Part shown: one piece after another, positions 31,630 through 40,205 of the stretch
Position numbering within the stretch: position 1 is the first letter of the stretch
Layout: every line of letters starts with the position of its first letter
Assembly (NCBI RefSeq): GCF_040095835.1
Contig: NZ_JBBMFT010000007.1
Span: 1 to 64,000 of the forward strand
DNA: 64,000 nucleotides
Origin: Flavonifractor hominis
Lineage (GTDB): Bacteria > Bacillota > Clostridia > Oscillospirales > Oscillospiraceae
Direction of reading: 5' to 3'
Program-made: the position numbers and the translations under genes
The notes under the pieces: model-generated
Databases searched by the model: none
What the model was told of the DNA's origin: nothing
The model's input: only the letters and a program-made list of their open reading frames with translations

Positions 31630-33503
31630 CAGTTTGCGCTGCTATGGGATTGCCAGTGCAGCAGCAGAGAGGAGTTGAGGATCACCAGCACCGAGCCTGC
31701 GTTGTGTACCAGGGCCCCCACCACCGGATTGAGAAGCCCGGTCATGGCCAGGAGCACGGCGATCAGGTTGAGGAGCATGGAACCGGCCAGGTTGCGGCGA
31801 ATGGTCTGCATCATTCGTCGGGAGAGAGCCAGCAGGTGGGGCAGTTGGCGGATGTCGTCGTTGACCAGTACGATGTCGGCTGCATCCGCGGCGATGTCGC
31901 TGCCTGTACCTCCCATGGCGATGCCCACAAAGGCCTTTTTCAGGGCCGGGGCATCGTTGATGCCGTCCCCCAGCATACACACCGGGTGGCCGTTTTGCTG
32001 AGTGTGGTCGATCCAGGCCAACTTGTCCTCGGGCAGACAGTCCGCCTGGTACATGGAGATACCCAGCAGCGAAGCGATGTGCCCGGCGGCCTGGGCGTGG
32101 TCTCCGGTGAGCAGCACCGGTGTCACACCTGCCTGCTTCAGGTCGGCCACAGTGGAGGCAGCCCGTTCCCGGGGCGCATCGGCCAGGGCCAGAAAACCGA
32201 CCGCCGTTCCATCCACGGCTAAATAGATGAGCGTGCATCCCTGATCCAGACAGGCTGCGGCCTGCGGCGGGGGAGAGAAGGTCAGACCTGCCTCGTTCAG
32301 CAGAGCCAGGTTGCCTGCCAGCACCTCCCGGCCATCCATCACGGCCCGCAACCCACGGCCGGGAACAGCCTCATAGGATTCTGGCGGTGTGGGGGCAATT
32401 CCCCAATGTTTCTGATACCCTTCTGCAACCGCGCGGCCCAGAGGGTGCTCGGAACAGCATTCCACCCGAGCCAGACAGGTATAGACTGCCTGCTGTGTCC
32501 AGTCTGGAGAGAGGGAATACACCCCCGTGACCTCCGGCACGCCGCAGGTCAGCGTCCCGGTCTTGTCAAAGGCCACATGGCTCACCTGGGCCAGACGCTC
32601 CAGCGCGTCCCCTTCCCGTACCAAAAAGTTGTGGCGGGTGGCGTTGCCAATGGCAGCCATAATGGCTGTGGGGGTGGCCAGTACCAGCGCACAGGGGCAG
32701 AAGACCACCAGAATGGTCACCGCCCGGATGACCTGGCCGCTTATCAGCCAGGTGAGTGCGGCGGCAGTGAGTGCAGCCACCACGATCCAGGTGGCCCAAC
32801 GGTCGGCCAGTCCCACAATGCGGGCCTTGCCCGCGTCAGCCGATTGCACCAGGCGGATCATCCGCTGGATGGAGCTGTCCGCACCTACCCGGGTGGCCTC
32901 CATTTCAAACGCGCCGAACTGGTTGACTGTGCCGCTGAAGACCTCGTCTCCCGGCTGTTTGTCCACCGGCAGGGATTCACCGGTCATGATCGCCTGGTTG
33001 ATGGCGGTCTGACCCATACGGATCACCCCGTCCACCGGAACAGACTCCCCGGGGAGTACCCGCAGCCGGTCGCCTACCTGTACTGCTTCCGCCGCAATCA
33101 GCTCCTCGCCCCTGTCGGTGAGCCGCCGGGCGGTCTGGGGGGTCAGGCAGACCAGCTTCTCAATGCCTGCCCGGGCCCGGGCCACCGTCCGCTCCTCCAG
33201 CAGAGCGCCCAGCTGCATGATAAAGGCGATCTCCCCCGCCGCAAAACATTCCCCAATGGCCACCGAGGCGATGAGAGCCAGGGAGACCAGCAGGTCGGCC
33301 TTGATGTCAAAGCGGGTAAACAGACCCACCGCCGCTTCTTTCAGGATGGGGAGACCGCAGAGAACCACGGCGATCCAGGCCGGGTCCGCCGGCAGCTGCG
33401 GGCCGGCCAGAATGCTGACCAGCAGTCCGGCGCCCCCCAAGACCAGAGACAGAATGTGACGTACCTCCTCAGTGGCAAGGCGGGCACGCAAGGTTGACAA
33501 CAT
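31629..33503 (-). CDS. Heavy-metal-exporting P1B-type ATPase
   Basis: This is a 624-residue pump. Motifs: actuator TGES (174-177), membrane metal site CPC (269-271), phosphorylated D313 in DKTGTLT, and GDGINDAPAL in the hinge. There is no N-terminal heavy-metal-binding domain; the chain starts almost directly with membrane helices. The CPC motif allows Cu+, Zn2+ or Cd2+. The helix carrying HNAGSVLVILNSSLLL resembles the Zn/Cd group, but the upstream regulator looks copper-type, so the metal is open. GGAGGG precedes the ATG. Its promoter is overlapped by CsoR-type operators. Confidence 0.9.
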   Translation of the reverse strand: MLSTLRARLATEEVRHILSLVLGGAGLLVSILAGPQLPADPAWIAVVLCGLPILKEAAVGLFTRFDIKADLLVSLALIASVAIGECFAAGEIAFIMQLGALLEERTVARARAGIEKLVCLTPQTARRLTDRGEELIAAEAVQVGDRLRVLPGESVPVDGVIRMGQTAINQAIMTGESLPVDKQPGDEVFSGTVNQFGAFEMEATRVGADSSIQRMIRLVQSADAGKARIVGLADRWATWIVVAALTAAALTWLISGQVIRAVTILVVFCPCALVLATPTAIMAAIGNATRHNFLVREGDALERLAQVSHVAFDKTGTLTCGVPEVTGVYSLSPDWTQQAVYTCLARVECCSEHPLGRAVAEGYQKHWGIAPTPPESYEAVPGRGLRAVMDGREVLAGNLALLNEAGLTFSPPPQAAACLDQGCTLIYLAVDGTAVGFLALADAPRERAASTVADLKQAGVTPVLLTGDHAQAAGHIASLLGISMYQADCLPEDKLAWIDHTQQNGHPVCMLGDGINDAPALKKAFVGIAMGGTGSDIAADAADIVLVNDDIRQLPHLLALSRRMMQTIRRNLAGSMLLNLIAVLLAMTGLLNPVVGALVHNAGSVLVILNSSLLLHWQSHSSAN

Positions 33504-33525
33504 GATAATCCCTCCCTATATACCA

Positions 33526-33560
33526 ATACCCCTATGGGTATAATATACCCTGGGGGGTAT
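33526..33560 (-). promoter_or_regulatory. Tandem CsoR-type operators
   Basis: Two palindromes, ATACCCCTATGGGTAT (33526-33541) and ATACCCTGGGGGGTAT (33545-33560), match the TACCC/GGGTA G-tract operators of CsoR repressors. They cover the -10 and spacer of the ATPase promoter. Confidence 0.85.
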
Positions 33561-33570
33561 AGGAAGTCAA
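33542..33570 (-). promoter_or_regulatory. Promoter of the metal ATPase gene
   Basis: Minus strand: TTGACT (33570-33565), 17-bp spacer, TATATT (33547-33542), overlapping both operators. Confidence 0.8.
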
Positions 33571-33571
33571 G

Positions 33572-33597
33572 AAAAAAGCGGCCGGGAATCCGGCCGC
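33572..33597 (-). terminator. Terminator of the CsoR-like gene
   Basis: GCGGCCGG and complement around GAAT, followed on the minus strand by CTTTTTTC, directly before the ATPase -35. Confidence 0.85.
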
Positions 33598-33611
33598 AGC
33601 GACAAAAGAAA

Positions 33612-33887
33612 TCAACTCATGCGTGAAAAATGTTCAATGGCCCGGGCAAACTCGGCAATGGTCCGGTCGGCGTCCCCGTGTTCGATGCCATCCCGGACGC
33701 AGTGATTGAGATGCCCTTCCAGTACCACCTGGCCCACTTTATGCAGGGCGCTTTTGGCGGCGTTGATCTGCATGAGCATATCTTCACAGGGAACATCCTC
33801 GTCCACCATTTTATCAATGGCGTTGAGCTGTCCAATGATTTTTTTCAGGCGGCGGTGGAGGTTGGCCGCATCCATACACTGTTTCAT
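33612..33887 (-). CDS. csoR: CsoR-family metal-sensing repressor
   Basis: This is a 91-residue all-helical regulator. It has the copper-sensor triad: a cysteine in VPCEDML and the H-x3-C pair in GHLNHC. In CsoR, Cu(I) binding to these residues releases the operator. The gene ends 52 bases before two matching operators at the ATPase promoter, so repression of the pump is well supported. Zinc or nickel relatives (RcnR) and persulfide sensors have different triads. The start follows a weak AGGTGCT. Confidence 0.88.
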   Translation of the reverse strand: MKQCMDAANLHRRLKKIIGQLNAIDKMVDEDVPCEDMLMQINAAKSALHKVGQVVLEGHLNHCVRDGIEHGDADRTIAEFARAIEHFSRMS

Positions 33888-33903
33888 ACCAGCACCTGCT
33901 TTT

Positions 33904-33944
33904 TTGCAAGATAAAGACCGGCGCGTCCCGGGCGGACGCGCCGG
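33904..33944 (-). terminator. Terminator of the zinc-ribbon membrane gene
   Basis: The 11-bp stem CCGGCGCGTCC and complement, then TCTTTATCTT on the minus strand. Confidence 0.75.
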
Positions 33945-33959
33945 CAGGAGGCGGAATGC

Positions 33960-34355
33960 TCAGCTCCGCTGCTCAAAACTGGCGCCGCAGTTGCGGCAGC
34001 TGACGGTAATGCGCCCCTTGCCGCGGGGGACCCGAAGATACTGGCCGCAATTGGGGCATTTGAAATAACGGTGATCCTTGTCCCGGTGGATGGTGCGCCG
34101 CATCCGAAACCAGCGGATGGCCGGACCGGCCAGCTCCAGAAACCGGGCATTCTCCGCCCGGCGGCGGTCAATACGGCGGGAAAACATACGGTAAAGGTCC
34201 CACAAAAGGACTGCCAAAGCGACCCAGGAGAGCACCTCCATGTGGGGCAGGCCGGAAAGAAGGATCAAAAGGACATACAGGAGCAGCAGAAAAAAGGAGA
34301 GCTGATCGCTGCCATACCGTCCGTACATCAATTTTCGCAAGAAATTCATTACCAT
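33960..34355 (-). CDS. Small membrane protein with C-terminal zinc ribbon
   Basis: This is a 131-residue protein with two adjacent membrane helices (FFLLLLYVLLILLSG and VLSWVALAVLLWDLY), an Arg-rich cytoplasmic stretch, and a zinc ribbon made of CPNCGQYLRVPRGKG and CRNCGASF. It is common in Clostridia as a hypothetical protein; I know no assigned function. A second ATG two codons in is possible. Convergence with no partner and its own terminator suggest a single-gene unit. Confidence 0.7.
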   Translation of the reverse strand: MVMNFLRKLMYGRYGSDQLSFFLLLLYVLLILLSGLPHMEVLSWVALAVLLWDLYRMFSRRIDRRRAENARFLELAGPAIRWFRMRRTIHRDKDHRYFKCPNCGQYLRVPRGKGRITVSCRNCGASFEQRS

Positions 34356-34488
34356 GAAATACGGTCGTCCCCTTCGAAGCTAAATTCTGAATATTTTCTG
34401 AATTTATGATAGCGCTTGCACGTTTCCCCGTCAAGGACGGAAACGTAAACAATATGTGAATTGTCTTTGTCGGGTGGAAAGTTCAGGG

Positions 34489-34517
34489 TTGCGGGACGGA
34501 GAAAAAACCGTTATACT
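34489..34517 (+). promoter_or_regulatory. Promoter of the dCMP deaminase gene
   Basis: TTGCGG, 17-bp spacer, TATACT. Confidence 0.6.
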
Positions 34518-34543
34518 GGGAAAAAACAGACGGAGGAATGGGA

Positions 34544-35026
34544 ATGGGACGGGTCGACAAGGAAAATTACTATTTGGATATCGCCGAGACGGTGGCCGAG
34601 CGCTCCACCTGCCTGCGCCGCTGTTACGGCGCTATTCTGGTCAAGTGCGACGAGATCATCGCTACCGGCTACAACGGCGCGCCCCGGGGGCGGCGCAACT
34701 GCGCGGACCTCAACTACTGTACCCGGGAGGCGATGAACATCCCTTCGGGGGAGCGGTATGAGCTGTGCCGTTCGGTCCACGCGGAGGCCAATGCCATCAT
34801 CTCCGCTGCCCGGAGCGAGACGCTGGGTGCCACGCTCTACATGGCGTGTGTGGACCCGGCCACCGGGGCACTGATCCCCGGCTCCACCTCCTGCTCCATG
34901 TGCCGTCGGCTGATCATCAACGCCGGTATCCAGCGGGTGGTCATCCGCAACACCAAGAGCGAGTATTCCGTGGTCCATGTAGAGGACTGGATCCGGGAGG
35001 ACGATTCCCTGCCGCAGCAAAATTGA
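34544..35026 (+). CDS. Deoxycytidylate (dCMP) deaminase, ComEB family
   Basis: This is a 160-residue zinc hydrolase converting dCMP to dUMP for thymidylate synthesis. The zinc and proton-shuttle motif is HAEAN (H79, E81), with the second zinc site STSCSMC (C117, C120), a variant of the usual PCxxC. The ATG at 34544 is properly spaced from GGAGG; another ATG six bases upstream is too close. It is a stand-alone gene. The ComEB name comes from the Bacillus competence operon, but no competence genes are here. Confidence 0.88.
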   Translation: MGRVDKENYYLDIAETVAERSTCLRRCYGAILVKCDEIIATGYNGAPRGRRNCADLNYCTREAMNIPSGERYELCRSVHAEANAIISAARSETLGATLYMACVDPATGALIPGSTSCSMCRRLIINAGIQRVVIRNTKSEYSVVHVEDWIREDDSLPQQN

Positions 35027-35029
35027 CCG

Positions 35030-35064
35030 ACAGCCCGTCCGCAGATGCTGCGGGCGGGCTGTTT
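35030..35064 (+). terminator. Terminator of the dCMP deaminase gene
   Basis: The 15-bp stem ACAGCCCGTCCGCAG with its (wobble-containing) complement; only a short TT tail. Confidence 0.6.
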
Positions 35065-35087
35065 CCACGTTGCGGACACGAATTTTC

Positions 35088-35116
35088 TTGACAGAAAAGC
35101 GCGGCAGACTTAAAAT
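35088..35116 (+). promoter_or_regulatory. Promoter of rny
   Basis: TTGACA, 17-bp spacer, TAAAAT. Confidence 0.75.
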
Positions 35117-35132
35117 AGATTAGGTGTAGTAT

Positions 35133-35161
35133 TTTGAAGAACGAGGGGCAAGTTCTTCAAA
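35133..35161 (+). other. Leader hairpin in the rny 5' UTR
   Basis: Perfect 10-bp arms TTTGAAGAAC/GTTCTTCAAA around a 9-base loop, about 10 bases after the predicted transcription start. Confidence 0.5.
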
Positions 35162-35255
35162 TTTTGTGCGGGTTGGCCAAAACAACGGGCCCGCATGCAT
35201 CCGATTTATGAAAGAACTTTGAAAATCTAAGAATATGGAGGTGTGTTCCCAAACC

Positions 35256-36803
35256 ATGCTGCCAATTATCCTGACAGGCGTGATTTGTTTTGTAATTGCG
35301 GCTGTGTTGTTTTTTACAGTGGGCTATCAATACCGCAGGAAGGTCGCTGAGAAGGAGATCTCCAGCGCGGAAGAAGAGGCCAAGCGTATCATCAATGAGT
35401 CCATTAAAAGCGCTGAGAGCAAAAAGCGCGAGGCGCTGGTAGAGGCCAAAGAGGAGATCCTTCAGGCCCGCAATGAGCATGAGCGGGAGGTAAAGGAGCG
35501 CCGGGCCGATCTGCAGAAGCAGGAGCGGCGACTCCAGCAGAAGGAAGAGAACCTGGACCGCAAGACGGAGAACATGGAGAAGAAGGAGGAAGCCCTGCAG
35601 CGCAAGCTCAGCGAGGTGGACGAGACCCGGGAAGAGGTCGCTTCTCTCAAGAAAACCCAGATGGAAGTGTTGGAGCGGATCTCCGGTTTTACCGCGGAAG
35701 AGGCCAAGCATTATCTCATCAACCAGTTGGCGGAAGAGGTCACCCATGAGTCCGCCATGAAAGTCCGGGAGATTGAAGCTCAGTTTAAGGAAGAGGCTGA
35801 CCAGAAGGCCAAGGAGATCCTGTCCCTGGCCATTCAGCGCTGTGCGGCCGACCATGTGGCCGAAGCCACCGTCTCTGTGGTTCCCCTGCCCAATGACGAG
35901 ATGAAGGGCCGCATCATTGGCCGTGAGGGCCGTAATATCCGCACGCTGGAGACCATGACCGGCGTGGATCTCATCATCGACGACACGCCGGAGGCCATTA
36001 CGGTCTCCTGCTTCGACCCGGTCCGCCGGGAGATCGCCCGCATCGCCCTGGAGAAGCTGATTCAGGACGGGCGGATCCATCCCACCCGTATCGAAGAGAT
36101 GGTGGAAAAGGCCAAGCGCGAGGTGGACGCCACCATCAAGGCAGAGGGTGAACGCGCCGTATTTGAGACCAACGTCCACGGCCTGCACCCCGAGCTCATC
36201 AAGCTGCTGGGCCGCATGCGCTACCGTACCAGCTACGGACAGAACGTGCTCAACCACTCCATCGAGGTATCCCACCTGGCAGGGCTCATCGCCGGGGAGA
36301 TCGGCGTGGATGTGACCCAGGCCAAGCGGGCTGGTCTGCTCCACGATCTGGGCAAGTCGATCGACCATGAGGTGGAAGGCTCCCACGTGCAGATTGGTGT
36401 GGAGCTGGCCCGTAAGTATAAGGAAAACGAGGATATCATCCACGCCATCGAGGCCCACCACAACGATGTGGAGCCCCGCACCGTGGTGGCCTGCATCGTA
36501 CAGGCGGCCGACGCCATCTCCGCCGCCCGCCCCGGCGCCCGGCGGGAGAACCTGGAGAACTATATCAAGCGTCTGGAGAAACTGGAGGAGGTCACCTCTT
36601 CCTTCCCTGGTGTGGAGAAGTCCTACGCCATCCAGGCCGGCCGCGAGGTGCGCATCATGGTGGCTCCCGACAAGGTCAGCGAGGACCAGATGGTATTGCT
36701 GGCCCGGGACATCGCCAAAAAGATCGAGGAAGAGCTGGAATATCCCGGTCAGATCAAGGTAAACATGATCCGGGAAACCAAAGTGGTGGAATACGCAAAA
36801 TGA
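35256..36803 (+). CDS. rny: Ribonuclease Y
   Basis: This is a 515-residue membrane-anchored endoribonuclease that starts bulk mRNA decay. An N-terminal helix (IILTGVICFVIAAVLFF) is followed by a long charged coiled coil (about 30-200), a KH RNA-binding domain (RIIGREGRNIRTLE) and an HD phosphohydrolase domain (HDLGKSIDHEVEGSH). The usual length is 515-520. I chose the ATG at 35256, giving the standard short N-terminus; an ATG seven codons upstream overlaps the only GGAGG. The leader carries a hairpin that could allow self-regulation. Confidence 0.94.
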   Translation: MLPIILTGVICFVIAAVLFFTVGYQYRRKVAEKEISSAEEEAKRIINESIKSAESKKREALVEAKEEILQARNEHEREVKERRADLQKQERRLQQKEENLDRKTENMEKKEEALQRKLSEVDETREEVASLKKTQMEVLERISGFTAEEAKHYLINQLAEEVTHESAMKVREIEAQFKEEADQKAKEILSLAIQRCAADHVAEATVSVVPLPNDEMKGRIIGREGRNIRTLETMTGVDLIIDDTPEAITVSCFDPVRREIARIALEKLIQDGRIHPTRIEEMVEKAKREVDATIKAEGERAVFETNVHGLHPELIKLLGRMRYRTSYGQNVLNHSIEVSHLAGLIAGEIGVDVTQAKRAGLLHDLGKSIDHEVEGSHVQIGVELARKYKENEDIIHAIEAHHNDVEPRTVVACIVQAADAISAARPGARRENLENYIKRLEKLEEVTSSFPGVEKSYAIQAGREVRIMVAPDKVSEDQMVLLARDIAKKIEEELEYPGQIKVNMIRETKVVEYAK

Positions 36804-36808
36804 TATGC

Positions 36809-36840
36809 GCGGGCGCCCCGACTGCGGTCGGGGCGCCCGC
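36809..36840 (+). terminator. Strong hairpin between rny and lepB
   Basis: A perfect 14-bp GC stem (GCGGGCGCCCCGAC and complement) without a T-run. It may protect or attenuate rather than fully terminate, leaving lepB partly in the rny transcript. Confidence 0.55.
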
Positions 36841-36863
36841 TGCCGTAAAGGAGGTACACGACT

Positions 36864-37418
36864 GTGGCCGAAGAAAAGAGGTCTGGACGCGGTGCAGTGG
36901 AGGCCTATGAATGGCTCAAGGTGTTGGTTGTGGCGCTGATAGCCGTCATTCTGATCTTTACCTTTGTGGGGCGCATCACTCCGGTGGTGGGGGACTCCAT
37001 GTATCCAACGCTGCACTCCGGGGATGTGATGCTGGTACGGGATTTGGGCTATACCGATCCACAACCGGGGGACATCGTGGTACTCACCAAGGAATTTGAC
37101 GCCGCGGAGGGCCCTATCGTTAAGCGTGTCATCGCCGTGGGGGGACAGACGGTGGAGATCGACTACGATGCCGGCACGGTTACGGTGGACGGGCAGGTAC
37201 TGGATGAGCCCTATATCAATGAGGTCATGGCCACCCCGTGGTATGGGGGGCTGACCTCAGTCACCGTACCGGAGGGCTCCATCTTCGTCATGGGAGACAA
37301 CCGCAACCACTCCAACGACAGCCGGGATGTGACCCTGGGTACGGTGGACGTGCGCTACCTGCTGGGAAAAGCGGAGTTGATCTGTTTCCCCTTCCAACAC
37401 ATGGGACGCATCGGATGA
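36864..37418 (+). CDS. lepB: Signal peptidase I
   Basis: This is a 184-residue serine peptidase that removes signal peptides outside the membrane. One N-terminal helix (VLVVALIAVILIFTFVG), catalytic S45 in GDSMYPT and the general base K87 in IVKRVIAVGG, with the GDNRNHSNDSR box near the end. Length fits Gram-positive SipS-type enzymes. The start is GTG with AAAGGAGG upstream. It would process exported proteins such as the GH2 enzyme here. Confidence 0.93.
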   Translation: MAEEKRSGRGAVEAYEWLKVLVVALIAVILIFTFVGRITPVVGDSMYPTLHSGDVMLVRDLGYTDPQPGDIVVLTKEFDAAEGPIVKRVIAVGGQTVEIDYDAGTVTVDGQVLDEPYINEVMATPWYGGLTSVTVPEGSIFVMGDNRNHSNDSRDVTLGTVDVRYLLGKAELICFPFQHMGRIG

Positions 37419-37425
37419 GAAAAGC

Positions 37426-37462
37426 AAACAGCACGCACCGGCATGGTGCGTGCTGTTTTTTT
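37426..37462. terminator. Bidirectional terminator between lepB and the Sel1 gene
   Basis: AAACAGCACGCACC and complement around GGCAT, followed by a T-run. Confidence 0.85.
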
Positions 37463-40079
37463 ATCCGCGGCCCAAAAGTCGCTCCCAGAAGGGACGTTTG
37501 CGCGGTTTGCGGTCCTCCTGCTCCAGCTTGGCCAGGATCTCGCCGGCCTCGGAAAAACCCAGGTCGGCGGCCTGACGGTAACAGTCCATGGCCTTCTTCC
37601 GATCCTTGGGAACGCCGGTACCATCCAGCAGACAGTCTCCCAGCAGACACAGTGCCCGGGCCGAGCCCTGGTCGGCGGCTGCCCGGAACCAACGGACGGC
37701 CTGCTCCGGCTCCCGGGATACGCCGATACCCTCCAGCAGACAGAAGCCCAGATTGCACTGGCCTACCCGGCTGCCGCCCTCTGCAGCCTTTCGGTAGAGT
37801 TCTACAGCATGGCTCTGATCCTGAGCCACGCCGCTGCCCGTCTCATAGCACACGCCAAGGTTGCACATGGCCCGCAGATAGCCCTGTCCGGCTGACTTCT
37901 GATACCATTCCACCGCCTGTACCGGGTCCCGGCTGATCCCGATGCCCTGCTCATAGCAATAGGCCAGGTTGCACTGTCCGGCGGGGTCGCCTCGCTGGGC
38001 AGCCTTGGTGTACCACTCCACGGCCCGGGCCGGGTCGGCAGACACGCCAAGGCCCTGTTCATAGCAGTAGCCCAGACTGCACATGGCGGGGGGATAGTCC
38101 AGTCCGGCAGCCCGGGTGTAGAGCTCCACCGCCCGGGCCGGGTCGGCGGGCACACCGTCGCCGTAGCAAAGCAAATCGCCCAGAATATTCAGCGCCCTGG
38201 GATATTCCTGCCGGGCGGCCTGCTCCAGCCAGCGGACGGCCTGCTGCGTATCCCGCTCCGCCCCACGGGCATTGAGCAGGCAGACGGCCAGGTTACACAT
38301 GGCGGGCGTATAGCCGGCTTCCGCCGAGCGCCGGTACCACTCCACCGCACGGGACAAGTCCTCTGCGGTACCTTCGCCCAATTCAAATGCCAGTCCCAGA
38401 CTGCACATGGCCGGTGGGTACGCTTCCTCGGCGGCTTGGGTATAGAGCTCCACCGCCCGGGCCGGGTCGGCGGGCAGGCCCTCCCCGTCCCGGCAGCAGT
38501 TGCCCAACAGACTTAAGGCCCGGGGTTGGCCCTGGGCTGCGGCCCGCTCCAGCCAGAGCACCGCCTGCGCCGCATCCGCCGGAACGCCGATGCCGTTGAG
38601 CAGACAGTAAGCCAGGTTGGTCTGCCCAGGTGCATAGCCCAGCTCGGCTGCCTTGGTGTACCACTCCACCGCGGCAGCCTCGTCCTGCTCCACGCCGTCC
38701 CCGTTTTCATAACACAGCCCCAGACTGCACATGGCCGGGGAATAGCCTGCCTGCGCCCCTTGCCGGTAGAGCTCCACGGCCCGGGTGGGATCTTTCTCCA
38801 CGCCGGTGCCCTCCAGAGTCAGGTCTCCCAGGATACTGATTGCACGGATGGACCCGGCGCCGGCGGCACGCTGGAACCATTCCACCGCCGCGGCCTGATC
38901 CGGCTGGGTGCCGATGCCGTTGAGCAGGCAGACGGCCAGGTTGCACATAGCGGGGGCATAGTCCAGCTTGGCCGCTTCGCGGTAACACTCCAGCGCTTTT
39001 TCCTGGTTGACGGGGGTGCCGTTGCCGTTTTCATGGCACAGGCCCAGATCACACAGGGCGGGGGGATAACCGGCCTGGGCAGATTTGGTGTACCATTCTA
39101 CAGCCTGCTCCGGATCGGCCGGCGTCCCCTTGCCTTCCAGCAGGCAGTCGGCCAGCAGATCCTGGGCCCGGGGGAAACCGGCCTCTGCCGCTATCCGGAA
39201 CCAGTCCACCGCCCCGACGGGATCGGCGGGGGTGCCGATCCCGTGGAGCAGCAGTACGGCCAGATTGCACATGGCGGGGACATAGCCGGCCTCCGCCGAG
39301 CGGCGGTAGCACTCCACCGCCTTTTCTTTGTCCTCAGCCATACCATCGCCGTGTTCATAGCACAGACCCAGGTTGCATACAGCGGGGGGATAGTCCAGAG
39401 CAGCGGCCTGCCGATAATAGCCAGCGGCCCGGTCCCGGTCCCGTTCGGTGCCATCTCCCTCCCAACAGCAGTCCCCCAGGATATTCAGGGCCCGGGGGTG
39501 CTGCTGCTCGGCGGCCTGCTCCAGCCACTGTACAGCGGCAGCGGAGTCCTGTGCCGCGCCAATGCCGTTGAGCAGGCAGACGGCCAGGTTGCACTGGGCA
39601 GGGGCGTAGCCCTGCTCGGCAGCCTGCTGGTAGAGCTCGACCGCCCGGACCTTATCTTCTTCCACCCCGGACCCATTTTCATAGCACAGGCCCAGGTCGC
39701 ACAGGGCGGGGGCATAGTCCTGCTCGGCGGCCTGATGAAACAGTTCCACCGCACGCGCCGGGTCGGCCGTCACGCCGCTGCCGCTCTGGTAGCAGCGGCC
39801 CAGCAGGTCGCCGGCCCGCACGTCCCCTTCCTCCCAGGCCAGGGCAAACCAGTGGGCTGCCTGGACCGGGTCTTTCTCCACGCCTTCCCCCCCGGCATAA
39901 CGGGCGGCCACCTCGTAGTAGGCCGCGCTGTCGCCCTGCTCAGCCTGTTCCAGCAGAGTGCGGAACTCCGAGCGGGTCCGCTGGAGGCCCGCCACCGCAC
40001 GCTGGATCAGAGGGGCGTCCACAAAAATAACCTGCTGGTCGCCCTGGGCTTCCGGGTTGCAATTGGGGTTAACATCCAT
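37461..40079 (-). CDS. Large Sel1-repeat (TPR-like) protein
   Basis: This is an 872-residue protein with no signal peptide or membrane segment. It is nearly all Sel1-like repeats: I count 22 units of about 36 residues, each with the A...LG.CY..G.G..D..A..W...AA pattern. A basic tail (RKPRKRPFWERLLGRG) ends it. Sel1 repeats form a superhelical scaffold for protein partners. Repeats 3-17 are five copies of a three-repeat block. GAGGTCAG precedes the ATG. The partner is unknown. Confidence 0.9.
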   Translation of the reverse strand: MDVNPNCNPEAQGDQQVIFVDAPLIQRAVAGLQRTRSEFRTLLEQAEQGDSAAYYEVAARYAGGEGVEKDPVQAAHWFALAWEEGDVRAGDLLGRCYQSGSGVTADPARAVELFHQAAEQDYAPALCDLGLCYENGSGVEEDKVRAVELYQQAAEQGYAPAQCNLAVCLLNGIGAAQDSAAAVQWLEQAAEQQHPRALNILGDCCWEGDGTERDRDRAAGYYRQAAALDYPPAVCNLGLCYEHGDGMAEDKEKAVECYRRSAEAGYVPAMCNLAVLLLHGIGTPADPVGAVDWFRIAAEAGFPRAQDLLADCLLEGKGTPADPEQAVEWYTKSAQAGYPPALCDLGLCHENGNGTPVNQEKALECYREAAKLDYAPAMCNLAVCLLNGIGTQPDQAAAVEWFQRAAGAGSIRAISILGDLTLEGTGVEKDPTRAVELYRQGAQAGYSPAMCSLGLCYENGDGVEQDEAAAVEWYTKAAELGYAPGQTNLAYCLLNGIGVPADAAQAVLWLERAAAQGQPRALSLLGNCCRDGEGLPADPARAVELYTQAAEEAYPPAMCSLGLAFELGEGTAEDLSRAVEWYRRSAEAGYTPAMCNLAVCLLNARGAERDTQQAVRWLEQAARQEYPRALNILGDLLCYGDGVPADPARAVELYTRAAGLDYPPAMCSLGYCYEQGLGVSADPARAVEWYTKAAQRGDPAGQCNLAYCYEQGIGISRDPVQAVEWYQKSAGQGYLRAMCNLGVCYETGSGVAQDQSHAVELYRKAAEGGSRVGQCNLGFCLLEGIGVSREPEQAVRWFRAAADQGSARALCLLGDCLLDGTGVPKDRKKAMDCYRQAADLGFSEAGEILAKLEQEDRKPRKRPFWERLLGRG
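38078..39710 (-). repeat. Five tandem 3-Sel1 super-repeats (about 324 bp each)
   Basis: Within the Sel1 gene, successive repeats cycle through three signatures, LGLCYENG, NLAVCLLNGIG and ILGDC..EG.G, five times. The block of three amplified as a unit after the single repeat diverged. Boundaries are approximate. Confidence 0.75.
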
Positions 40080-40111
40080 GGTACTGACCTCGTTTTATGT
40101 AGTATGGGGCT

Positions 40112-40140
40112 ATTATACGCTCCTCGCCCCCCTTTGTCTA
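40112..40140 (-). promoter_or_regulatory. Promoter of the Sel1 gene
   Basis: Minus strand: TAGACA, 17-bp spacer, TATAAT. Confidence 0.65.
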
Positions 40141-40145
40141 CGGGA

Positions 40146-40174
40146 TTGCAATCCGGGGAAGATGGTGTTATGCT
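40146..40174 (+). promoter_or_regulatory. Divergent promoter of the YczE-like gene
   Basis: TTGCAA, 17-bp spacer, TATGCT; only 5 bp separate it from the Sel1 promoter's -35. Confidence 0.5.
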
Positions 40175-40205
40175 GGAGAACAATGGCGGAAAGGAGGCAG
40201 GCGCA

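Noticed and set aside
38526..40205. A plus-strand N-terminal extension of the second YczE-like gene
   Set aside because: It is antisense to the Sel1 repeats; a GTG start with a good ribosome site at 40206 explains the gene.
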